Shown here one piece after another: positions 1-5,638 of a DNA stretch of 9,415 nt (position 1 is the stretch's first letter; each line of letters begins with the position of its first letter). The DNA is from a bacterium (lineage in GTDB: Bacteria; Verrucomicrobiota; Verrucomicrobiae; Opitutales; Opitutaceae): contig JAJXYI010000050.1 in assembly GCA_021780625.1 (NCBI GenBank), forward strand, positions 1 through 9,415, written 5' to 3'. The notes beneath the pieces are model-generated. The model saw nothing but the letters and a program-made list of their open reading frames with translations, did not search any database and was not told where the DNA came from. The position numbers and the translations under genes were made by a program.

Positions 1-2154
1 AACCCCTTTGCGGCCACCACCTTCAGCCCTGCCTCCCAATCGGTTGATCAGGGTAACACGTTCAGCGTAAACGTTGTTATGACCGTGCCCTCCGGCGGCT
101 ATACAGCCAACGGCATCGACGCGCTCGGTCGATTCGACCCCTCGATGCTGCAGGTCGTCTCGGTCAGCGCGGCCGCCGGATCGCCGTGGACCACGGCCAT
201 CTCCGGGCACACGACCGGGTTCGACAACACCAACGGCACCTTTGAATTTGCTGGGCAGGGAGGCAACGTCTCCGGCTCCGCAGTCACTGTGGCCACGGTG
301 ACCTTCAAGGCCGTTGGCGCGGGCTCGTCCGCCCTCACGTTCGCGAACGTCAACGAATACATCGTCGGTTACGGCCCCTACGGCGTGAACGGAAGCGCGG
401 GCGCCGGCTCCGTCACGGTCAACGCTGCGATGCAGCTCCTGTTCTCGGACCCCCTGACCGGCCCCAGTAGCCCCAACCTCGCTCCCATCCCGAGCGGCAA
501 GTATGGTTACACCGCCTCCGGTCTCGCGCGTACGCAAAGTGGCAACGCGACGGACCGCCCGATGGTGACGACCGGCCAGAGCGCTTATCTTACCCTGACC
601 AATTTCGTCGCTGAAATCACTGTCACGCTCCCGTCGTCCGATCTCCTCTTCTTCGGCTTGGGCCAGGGAAACCCCGACTCGGGCTACGACAATGAGCCCT
701 CGAATGCCTTCTACTTCCGGGTTCATAACAACTTCCAGGGCTACTCGGGCATCCAGGCCGATGTCCGCACCACGAGTGCCGATCCGAGCAGCGGGTACCA
801 GGCGATCAACCAGATCGGCACCTACTCCAGCGGCTCCACCATCACGCTGCGCATCGTGCGTCTCGGCGACAGCCTCACGATGTCGATCGTGGGTGGCGGC
901 AGCGTCACCTACAACCTCTCCGCGTATCCCGGCCTCGGTCTGACCAGCTCGAATACCTGCGTGTTCTTCGGCAACACCAACGTTGGCTCGGTCTTCTCGA
1001 ACCTGAAGATCTACCCGATGCCGGCTCCCGTGGTCACGAGTGACACCGTCAGCGGCGGCTATGGCTCGTCGTTCAGCTACACGATCTCGGCGAGCAATTC
1101 GCCGACGAGTTATGCGGCCTCGGGGCTCCCCGCGGGCCTCAGCCTGAGCGGTAACACGATCTCGGGCACGCTGCCCATTTCGGTCGGCGCGCTCACGATT
1201 GGCCTCTCGGCGACCAACGACGGCGGCACAGGCACGGGCACGCTCACGATCAACGTGGTCGACACCACGCCGCCGGTGATCACCGCGCCCTCGACCGTCA
1301 CGGCCGAGGCAACCAGCGCGGCGGGGGCGGCCGTCACCTTCACCGCGACCGCCAACGATGCCATCAGCAGCACGGTGCCGGTCGTCGCCACGCCGGCGTC
1401 GGGCAGCACCTTCCCGCTTGGGATCTCTTCGGTCTCGCTGTCCGCCACCGACGCCGCGGGCAACACGGCCACGCAGACCCTGCTCGTGAGTGTCGTGGAT
1501 ACCACGCCTCCCACGCTGACCGTTCCGGCGAACCTCTCCGCCGAGGCCACCAGCGCATCGGGCGCCGTGGTCACCTTCTCCGCCACGGCCACGGATCTCG
1601 TGACCGCATCTCCGGTGATCGCCTACAGCGTCGCTCCCGGTTCCACGTTCCCGCTCGGAGTCACGACGGTGAACGTCACCGCAACCGATGCCGCGGGCAA
1701 CGTGGCCAAGGGCTCATTCACGGTGACGGTCGTCGACACGACCCCGCCGACCGTCACCGCAAGCCTCACGCCCCTGCGGGCCGGCGGCGACGACGAATCC
1801 GCCCAGCTCTTCAAGGTGGCCTTCTCCGCCACGGACCTGTTCGGCATCAAGGGCTCCGCGCAGGCGACCCTGAACGGCGTCGCCGTGACGAACGGCCAGA
1901 TTGTGAAGCTGAAGCTCACCCGGTCTGGCGCGCAGCGCGTCGACAGCGACGACCACGTGCTCCACATCCGGGCCACATCCTTCCTGCTCACCGTGACCGC
2001 GACCGACACGAATGGAAATGTCGGCACCGCGACCGCCGTCCCCGTGTTCGTGAAGCACGGCCAGGACGACGAAGGGAAGGACGGCGGCAAGTCCGGCCAA
2101 AGTGGCGACGACAAGAAGGCGCACGACAGCGGCCACGACGGCAAGGATTCGTAA
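1..2154 (+). CDS. Secreted multidomain protein, 3' part (cohesin-like, jelly-roll, Ig-like, two HYR modules)
   Basis: The frame is open from base 1, so the gene starts upstream; the Met at 79 lies inside a domain and is not the start. Numbering residues from base 1 (717 in the window), I see these modules. Residues 1-142 are cohesin-like: a GNTFSVNV strand, FDPSMLQVVSV, and a late VATVTFKAVGAGSSALTF strand. Residues 143-343 look like a LamG/jelly-roll beta-sandwich. Residues 344-420 are a putative Ig domain of the He_PIG type (YAASGLPAGLSL, ISGTL). Residues 421-499 and 500-578 are two HYR modules, each opening with DTTPP and carrying TFPLG and TDAAGN. Residues 579-685 are a third, diverged Ig-like unit, again opening with DTTPP. 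The last 32 residues are a D/K/G/H-rich hydrophilic tail. The content suggests an extracellular or surface adhesive or carbohydrate-associated protein. There is no catalytic motif and no PEP-CTERM or LPXTG anchor in the visible part. Existence is secure; the role is inferred from domains. Confidence 0.9.
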   Translation, partial: NPFAATTFSPASQSVDQGNTFSVNVVMTVPSGGYTANGIDALGRFDPSMLQVVSVSAAAGSPWTTAISGHTTGFDNTNGTFEFAGQGGNVSGSAVTVATVTFKAVGAGSSALTFANVNEYIVGYGPYGVNGSAGAGSVTVNAAMQLLFSDPLTGPSSPNLAPIPSGKYGYTASGLARTQSGNATDRPMVTTGQSAYLTLTNFVAEITVTLPSSDLLFFGLGQGNPDSGYDNEPSNAFYFRVHNNFQGYSGIQADVRTTSADPSSGYQAINQIGTYSSGSTITLRIVRLGDSLTMSIVGGGSVTYNLSAYPGLGLTSSNTCVFFGNTNVGSVFSNLKIYPMPAPVVTSDTVSGGYGSSFSYTISASNSPTSYAASGLPAGLSLSGNTISGTLPISVGALTIGLSATNDGGTGTGTLTINVVDTTPPVITAPSTVTAEATSAAGAAVTFTATANDAISSTVPVVATPASGSTFPLGISSVSLSATDAAGNTATQTLLVSVVDTTPPTLTVPANLSAEATSASGAVVTFSATATDLVTASPVIAYSVAPGSTFPLGVTTVNVTATDAAGNVAKGSFTVTVVDTTPPTVTASLTPLRAGGDDESAQLFKVAFSATDLFGIKGSAQATLNGVAVTNGQIVKLKLTRSGAQRVDSDDHVLHIRATSFLLTVTATDTNGNVGTATAVPVFVKHGQDDEGKDGGKSGQSGDDKKAHDSGHDGKDS
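1261..1737 (+). repeat. Tandem HYR-module repeat, 237-bp period
   Basis: Codons for the boundary motif DTTPP begin at 1261, 1498 and 1735, exactly 237 bases (79 codons) apart. Both full units share the order DTTPP, AEATSA, AVTF or VVTF, GSTFPLG, ATDAAGN and SVVD or TVVD. The nucleotide sequences have diverged, so this is an old duplication held at constant length, not a recent copy. HYR modules are Ig-like folds common in adhesive and secreted proteins. The third DTTPP opens a unit that no longer fits the HYR pattern. Confidence 0.85.
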
Positions 2155-2183
2155 GGGTCCTCCGAATACCAAAATCATCCCCA

Positions 2184-2212
2184 GGGGCCCGGCCAGGTGC
2201 GGGCCCCTTTTT
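2184..2212 (+). terminator. Intrinsic terminator of the multidomain protein gene
   Basis: A perfect 8-bp stem, GGGGCCCG (2184-2191) paired with CGGGCCCC (2200-2207), closes an 8-base loop and is followed directly by five T (2208-2212). It lies 30 bases after the TAA stop. This is a textbook Rho-independent terminator and separates the secreted-protein gene from the toxin-antitoxin island. Confidence 0.9.
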
Positions 2213-2288
2213 CATGCCCGCCCACGCCGGCCACCTTGAGGTTTGCCGTGACCGGCGTTCGCCGCTGGCTCGGCGGCCCCTTCGGCCG

Positions 2289-2320
2289 GCCGTAGCCGGG
2301 AAGCCCTGCTAAGCCGACGG
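2289..2320. repeat. Left copy of an imperfect repeat flanking the island
   Basis: The stretch GCCGTAG...CCGGGAAG...AAGCCGACGG resembles 5436-5474 (GCCGTAG, a 6-base insertion, CCGGGAAG, then GAGCCTACGG). The two copies lie on the outer sides of the two nucleotidyltransferase modules. The match was made by eye and is gapped, so it could be a dispersed extragenic repeat family rather than a true boundary. Confidence 0.35.
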
Positions 2321-2329
2321 TTAAGCTTG

Positions 2330-2366
2330 CCGGTCACACCGGGATGAATAAGGTTGTTTCAACCTT
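2330..2366 (+). promoter_or_regulatory. Operator-like palindromes before the small ribbon-helix-helix-like gene
   Basis: Two perfect inverted repeats sit immediately before the ATG at 2373: CCGGT-CAC-ACCGG (2330-2342) and AAGGTTG-TTT-CAACCTT (2350-2366). The second ends 6 bases before the start codon and covers the position where a Shine-Dalgarno sequence would lie, so a bound protein would block transcription or ribosome entry. Antitoxin-type ribbon-helix-helix proteins commonly repress their own operon at such palindromes. The symmetry is seen; the operator role is inferred. No convincing -35/-10 pair was identified. Confidence 0.5.
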
Positions 2367-2372
2367 TAGGCC

Positions 2373-2774
2373 ATGCCTAACCAACTCTCAAAGTCCAAGC
2401 GTCGCCAGAGTCTCGCCGAGCACGAGGCAGTATTGGCTGCACTCGCAGAAATCGCCCGTCGCGAAGACACGACCGTGATGGCGTTGCTGCGTCAGGCTAC
2501 CCGGGAACTGGTCAAGAAACGGGCGGGCAACCCGACTCAAGTCGAGCGACTGCGGCAGACCGTTTGGCAGAAGGCTCCACGGATGCCGGTGCAGTTCAAA
2601 ACCGCCGCGCAGGTGGCGCGTTTCAAACGGGCGCAGCGCGAGTTTGACCAGGTGCTTCTCGACTTGGCGCTGGCCAGTCCGCAGGCGATTCAGCAGCGCA
2701 ATTCCATCGCTTCACCGCGGCGGGCCGTCCGGATGGTCAACTTCGATCTCGCCCATGCCACCGCTACCGTCTGA
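2373..2774 (+). CDS. Small ribbon-helix-helix-like protein, putative antitoxin or regulator
   Basis: This 133-residue basic protein has no family I can name. Residues 10-50 look like a ribbon-helix-helix (CopG/Arc-type) DNA-binding fold: a short strand near RRQSL (10-14), helix 16-31 (EHEAVLAALAEIARRE), the turn DTTV, and helix 34-50 ending LVKKR. Residues 55-110 are mostly helical and charged and could be a partner-binding arm. A palindrome lies just before the ATG, and the stop at 2772-2774 overlaps the next gene by 20 bases, which implies translational coupling. Position and size fit an antitoxin or autorepressor for the nucleotidyltransferase that follows. Alternatively it is an unrelated small regulator. 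That it is a gene is well supported; the antitoxin role is inference. Confidence 0.7.
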   Translation: MPNQLSKSKRRQSLAEHEAVLAALAEIARREDTTVMALLRQATRELVKKRAGNPTQVERLRQTVWQKAPRMPVQFKTAAQVARFKRAQREFDQVLLDLALASPQAIQQRNSIASPRRAVRMVNFDLAHATATV

Positions 2775-3639
2775 CGCCGAGCCACGTCCGCCCGAGGATT
2801 TCGCTCTCCTTCTGGCAACAAAAGAGCCGGTCCTTCTCGTGGGCGGCCAGGCCGTGAACTTGTGGGCCATGTATTACGAAACACGGACGGCCGCACTGGC
2901 GCCGTTCGTTTCGCGGAACGTGGACGTGCTCGGCGACCGGGAGACTTTGGAGGCCCTTGGCAAACTGGCCGGCACCAAGCCGCAATTCTTTCCGGTCAAG
3001 CCCCCGACCAATGAGATTGGGGTGGTCATTGCAAAGGATCACAACGGCCTTCCGCTTCTCATCGAAGTGCTCCGCTACGTGCATGGCGTCAGCAATGAGG
3101 AACTGCGCGAACCCGTTTACACCCTCGCGGTGGGCGAAACCCACGTCCAGGTCCCCGGCCCGATTGCTCTCTTGCAGGCGAAGATCGCCAATGTCGCCGA
3201 CATTGCCCAAACGGGACGACAGGACGCCCGGCACGTCGCGATTCTCGCCCAGATTCTGCCAGCCTACCTTGAAGACCTCCAGAGGTCGGCCATCGAAGGA
3301 CGAATGGAGGAGCGCACGTTGATCGAATTTCTGGAGCGCCTGCTTGCCGTAGTTACGGCGAAAAAGGCCCGAAGGGTATTCAAGGAATTGCAGCTCGACG
3401 CTCGCACCCTCTTCGCCGGGCTTGGCCATGAGAAGCTGTCGAAGCTTCGAGCGTTTGTAGAAAAACGACTGCCTCGCCAACTCTCGTATCCGCCAAAACA
3501 CACTGGGTATCACCGCGCGGCCAAGCCGAAGGGCCGAGCCAAAGTTGTCATCTCGGCAGTCAGGTCGAGCAGAAGGCCGTGCGCCGCGGGGTTTTTCGCA
3601 GCGTGCCCGAATTGCAACGGGCCATCGCCAACTTCTTGA
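2755..3639 (+). CDS. AbiEii-like nucleotidyltransferase with an altered catalytic motif and C-terminus
   Basis: I start this 294-residue protein at the ATG at 2755. Upstream in-frame codons lie inside the previous gene and encode Arg/Ser/Trp-rich sequence with no similarity to the family. Residues 26-38 (VLLVGGQAVNLWA) form the glycine motif of nucleotidyltransferase-fold toxin proteins. Residues 53-61 read SRNVDVLGD, where the family normally has a DxD pair such as S-K/R-D-I/V-D, so Asn55 replaces the first metal-binding Asp while Asp57 remains. Glu104 in LLIEVLRY may be the third acidic residue. Residues 138-165 (ALLQAKIANVAD, then QDARHVAIL) match the Lys/Asp segment that follows. Residues from about 245 onward look unlike a conserved domain and overlap, in a different frame, a transposase remnant. 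The stop codon may therefore not be the ancestral one. Likely a toxin-type nucleotidyltransferase, possibly inactive. Confidence 0.72.
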   Translation: MPPLPSDAEPRPPEDFALLLATKEPVLLVGGQAVNLWAMYYETRTAALAPFVSRNVDVLGDRETLEALGKLAGTKPQFFPVKPPTNEIGVVIAKDHNGLPLLIEVLRYVHGVSNEELREPVYTLAVGETHVQVPGPIALLQAKIANVADIAQTGRQDARHVAILAQILPAYLEDLQRSAIEGRMEERTLIEFLERLLAVVTAKKARRVFKELQLDARTLFAGLGHEKLSKLRAFVEKRLPRQLSYPPKHTGYHRAAKPKGRAKVVISAVRSSRRPCAAGFFAACPNCNGPSPTS

Positions 3640-3788
3640 ACGCATGGAATGCCCAACCAACTCCCTTCGTTTGGACCGCCAGCATCGAGCGCATCCTCGA
3701 AAAAGTGCAGCGCGCCCGACACCGACTTGAACAAATCAAACCGGGCTCCACCCGCACCAAGCGCTCACGAGGCCTTATGCCGAGTTAA
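3561..3788 (+). pseudogene. C-terminal remnant of an IS630-type transposase
   Basis: In the frame ending at the TAA at 3786-3788, translation gives QVEQKAVRRGVFRSVPEL, then an Ala/Asn-rich helix with NFLNAWNAQ, then PFVWTASIERILEKV. This matches the C-terminal end of IS630-family DDE transposases, where a K-x-x-RRG-x-F-x-SV segment, an N-A-x-P-x-PFVWT segment and an ILxKV helix follow the catalytic Glu. The catalytic DDE residues and everything before the last 75 or so residues are missing, and there is no plausible start beyond a GTG at 3579. It overlaps the 3' end of the preceding nucleotidyltransferase frame. It is a decayed insertion-sequence end, not a working gene. Confidence 0.75.
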
Positions 3789-3792
3789 TTAC

Positions 3793-3807
3793 GGGACACT
3801 ACACTAG
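3793..3807. mobile_element. Candidate terminal end of the IS630-type remnant
   Basis: GGGACACTACACTAG lies five bases after the transposase-remnant stop codon, where the terminal inverted repeat of an IS630-family element would be expected. I found no matching opposite end (CTAGTGTAGTGTCCC) in the window, consistent with only the right end surviving. Assignment rests on position and general resemblance only. Confidence 0.35.
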
Positions 3808-3824
3808 CGCTCCCCACCGCCACA

Positions 3825-3844
3825 ATTTCGGCTGACACCGAAAT
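3825..3844. terminator. Hairpin between convergent genes (possible terminator without T-run)
   Basis: ATTTCGG (3825-3831) pairs perfectly with CCGAAAT (3838-3844) around a 6-base loop. It lies 17 bases beyond the abiEii stop codon and after the transposase remnant, where the two converging modules meet. Neither side has a T-run, so termination function is uncertain. Confidence 0.35.
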
Positions 3845-3860
3845 ACCTACGGTGCGTTCA

Positions 3861-4778
3861 TCACTTTTTAGGCGGGTGCCAGCCTTTCGCTGGCGTCCAG
3901 TGTCCATCAAATGCCACGCCGTTCGCGGCTGCACCCATCACGGGCCATGCAAAGGCGCGGACGACATCCAATGTCGCAGCCATTTCAACGGGCGCGAGCG
4001 CATTGCGGCGGATGAACGTCGCCCAAGTGACGGTCTTCAGTGCGGCGAACTCCGGGGTGAGTGCAACCGGCATCGTCGCCGGCAAGGGCATTTCGCGCCG
4101 GGCGAATGTTCGGGTTATTGCGTCCTTCAGTAGTTCGCCTTCAAACGGAAACTTTCGGCTGAGAAACCAAAGATCGAAAAAGTCCTTCATCCGCGTGTTC
4201 GCCTCACCCAAGCGAACACTCGCTTCGAGCTTTTCGGCCACGACCGTGTAGATTGGATACGCGCGCAGATGCGGGGCGGGAAAATCCAGCAGCGCTGGAA
4301 ATTCGACTTCTTCCGGCGCGGGCGTGACAACATCGCCGAACCCGATGTCCACCTGCACGGAAATCCGGGCGTTCTCCAACCGCGCTTCCAGCGTAATTCG
4401 TGTGCCGGGATATGCGGCTTCCTCGCGAATCGACGCAGCCTCCACACTCTCCGGCAGGAAGGTGAGGCCATCGGGCTCAATTTCGAGGCGGCACAGCTCT
4501 GTGAAAATCGCCTTCAACGTCTCGTCTTCATGCGGACCCGAGCCAAGAAGGTCCACGTCACGGGTAGGCCGATGGGTTCCGTCCGACCAAATGGCGAAGA
4601 GCATCGCGCCTTTAAGCAGGAATTTTTCCGCGTGGGGCGAACGACTAAGGCGGTAGAGCAGTCGCTCGATGCCATAGCACACGAGCACGAGGTCAAAGGG
4701 CTCCTTGCGGCGCTGGCTCAAGGTAAGCAGCCGTTGCCGGACCGATGCGGGCAGATTCCGTTTCGGTTCGGGCTTCAT
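3861..4778 (-). CDS. abiEii: AbiEii toxin, nucleotidyltransferase of a type IV toxin-antitoxin system
   Basis: This is a 305-residue AbiEii/AbiGii-family protein (PF08843 type). Members are nucleotidyltransferase-fold toxins that bind nucleotides and arrest growth, protecting populations from phage. Visible motifs: LLKGAMLFAIW (54-64), then TRDVDLLGSG (72-81) carrying the metal-binding Asp74 and Asp76; a third acidic residue at Asp144 in VQVDIGFGD; and AEKLEA with Lys183, followed by MKDFFDLWFLS (197-207). All expected catalytic residues are present, so the enzyme is probably active. The ATG at 4776-4778 overlaps the abiEi stop as ATGA, giving a 4-base overlap and translational coupling; no good Shine-Dalgarno is seen. 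The length is typical for the family. The first 50 residues are helical and basic. Identification is strong. Confidence 0.93.
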   Translation of the reverse strand: MKPEPKRNLPASVRQRLLTLSQRRKEPFDLVLVCYGIERLLYRLSRSPHAEKFLLKGAMLFAIWSDGTHRPTRDVDLLGSGPHEDETLKAIFTELCRLEIEPDGLTFLPESVEAASIREEAAYPGTRITLEARLENARISVQVDIGFGDVVTPAPEEVEFPALLDFPAPHLRAYPIYTVVAEKLEASVRLGEANTRMKDFFDLWFLSRKFPFEGELLKDAITRTFARREMPLPATMPVALTPEFAALKTVTWATFIRRNALAPVEMAATLDVVRAFAWPVMGAAANGVAFDGHWTPAKGWHPPKK

Positions 4779-5377
4779 GTCAGGCTTTCTAAATAGGGGC
4801 GCATCACCTTGGCCACGCGATCAACCCGCGCATAGCGCTCCAGATCTTTCATCGTTGCGCGACGCGCACGCCACGTTTCGCGCAGGGCTTCGAGTGCCAC
4901 ATCGAGACCGATCTTGTGGCGAAATTTGAAACAGTCCGCCACGGTCTTGGCGGGGTTGTAAACCCGCAGGGGCACGCCCTCAACGGCGTGGGTTTCGACG
5001 CCCTCATTCAGAGCGGAACCGGAGAGGCGGACAATCCGCAGGCCGACGTGATGCCCGCGCGGACTCCAATTCTTATGGCCGAGGGCCAGCCAGACCTCGT
5101 GCGGATTCTGTGTCGTCAGGCGATGAAAGTTGAGTGCCGAGAGCAGGCAAACGATGCCGTTGGGAACCTGTTTGCCAACCTCTGCCAGAGTGTGCTTTTC
5201 GGTGATGTCGGCACCGGGCGGACGATAAAGCCCGCGACCGGCGCGTTCGAGGAGGCCGGCTTGCACCGCTTGCTGCACTTGGACACGGTTGAACCCTTGC
5301 GCGGTCAGGTCGCGTGAGCGCAGGAGGGTGGTGCCGCGAAAGGCGGCCCGCAGGCGTTTTTGGAGGACGGGAGGCAT
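4775..5377 (-). CDS. abiEi: AbiEi antitoxin and autorepressor of a type IV toxin-antitoxin system
   Basis: This 200-residue protein has the AbiEi layout. An N-terminal winged helix-turn-helix spans about residues 8-58 (LLRSRDL, QVQQAVQAGLL, then the wing RGLYRPPG). A C-terminal antitoxin domain follows, with VRVYNPAKTVADCFKFRHKIGLDVALEAL-type sequence near residues 138-167. In this system AbiEi neutralises AbiEii without stable complex formation and represses its own operon by binding inverted repeats. I use the ATG at 5375-5377. It has GAGG seven bases upstream, gives the family-like N-terminus MPPVLQKRL and abuts a strong inverted repeat. The longer frame reaching 5560 would add 61 residues with no family character and would run through that operator. 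The stop overlaps the abiEii start by four bases. Confidence 0.92.
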   Translation of the reverse strand: MPPVLQKRLRAAFRGTTLLRSRDLTAQGFNRVQVQQAVQAGLLERAGRGLYRPPGADITEKHTLAEVGKQVPNGIVCLLSALNFHRLTTQNPHEVWLALGHKNWSPRGHHVGLRIVRLSGSALNEGVETHAVEGVPLRVYNPAKTVADCFKFRHKIGLDVALEALRETWRARRATMKDLERYARVDRVAKVMRPYLESLT

Positions 5378-5422
5378 TACAAAACCTCGGCAGTTATTTA
5401 CATTCTCCGATGTTTTGTAAAT
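5376..5422 (-). promoter_or_regulatory. abiE operator and candidate promoter region
   Basis: On the plus strand, TTACAAAACCTCGG (5377-5390) is the inverted counterpart of CCGATGTTTTGTAA (5407-5420), with 13 of 14 bases matching and a 16-base spacer. A second, overlapping perfect pair is ATTTACA (5396-5402) and TGTAAAT (5416-5422). The T(T)TACA half-site thus occurs three times. The inner arm contains the abiEi Shine-Dalgarno (GAGG, 5388-5385) and touches the start codon. On the minus strand a weak promoter is possible, TTTACA (5421-5416) and TAAATA (5400-5395) with 15-base spacing, so a bound AbiEi would cover both promoter and ribosome site. Symmetry is seen; AbiEi binding is inferred from known AbiE autoregulation. 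Confidence 0.7.
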
Positions 5423-5435
5423 ACGATTCGTCCCT

Positions 5436-5475
5436 GCCGTAGGCTTCGCCGGGAAGGGCAGCGTGAGCCTACGGC
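5436..5475. repeat. Perfect 10-bp inverted repeat, right copy of the island-flanking repeat
   Basis: GCCGTAGGCT (5436-5445) pairs perfectly with AGCCTACGGC (5466-5475) around a 20-base loop. It lies just upstream of the abiE operator. It also resembles the 2289-2320 stretch on the far side of the island. It could be an extragenic palindromic repeat or a bidirectional structural element; no T-run follows. Confidence 0.5.
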
Positions 5476-5600
5476 GGTTCATCCGTTGGCGTGTGATCGG
5501 TGCCAAGGCTCGGCTTGGAACCCGTTCTCCGCCCGAGGGAATTGCTGTGAAGGGGCTCATGTGTGAAGTAGGCGGGGCTGACAGGGTGTCGCCGGAGCTT

Positions 5601-5638
5601 CGCGCGCCGTTCCCTGCGGCGCTTTGCCACGGCGCGCG
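5601..5638. repeat. Perfect 10-bp GC-rich inverted repeat
   Basis: CGCGCGCCGT (5601-5610) pairs with ACGGCGCGCG (5629-5638) around an 18-base loop. It is very GC-rich and would form a stable hairpin in either strand. No T-run follows on either side. Function is unknown. Confidence 0.45.

Noticed and set aside
1110..2178. Several overlapping minus-strand frames opposite the HYR protein
   Set aside because: They arise from low stop-codon frequency in repetitive high-GC coding DNA; the plus strand encodes recognisable modules throughout.
2644..2754. Upstream in-frame extension of the plus-strand nucleotidyltransferase
   Set aside because: These codons lie wholly inside the preceding gene and encode Arg/Ser/Trp-rich shadow sequence; family similarity begins after the ATG at 2755.
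2764..3660. Minus-strand open frame of 298 codons opposite the plus-strand nucleotidyltransferase
   Set aside because: The plus strand carries recognisable nucleotidyltransferase motifs and gene overlap; the antisense translation has none.
4269..4796. Plus-strand frame of 175 codons opposite abiEii
   Set aside because: Shadow of abiEii, whose catalytic motifs and coupling to abiEi are clear.
5378..5560. Longer start for abiEi adding 61 residues
   Set aside because: The extension has no AbiEi similarity, passes through the inverted-repeat operator and an intergenic hairpin, and skips the start that has a well-placed GAGG.
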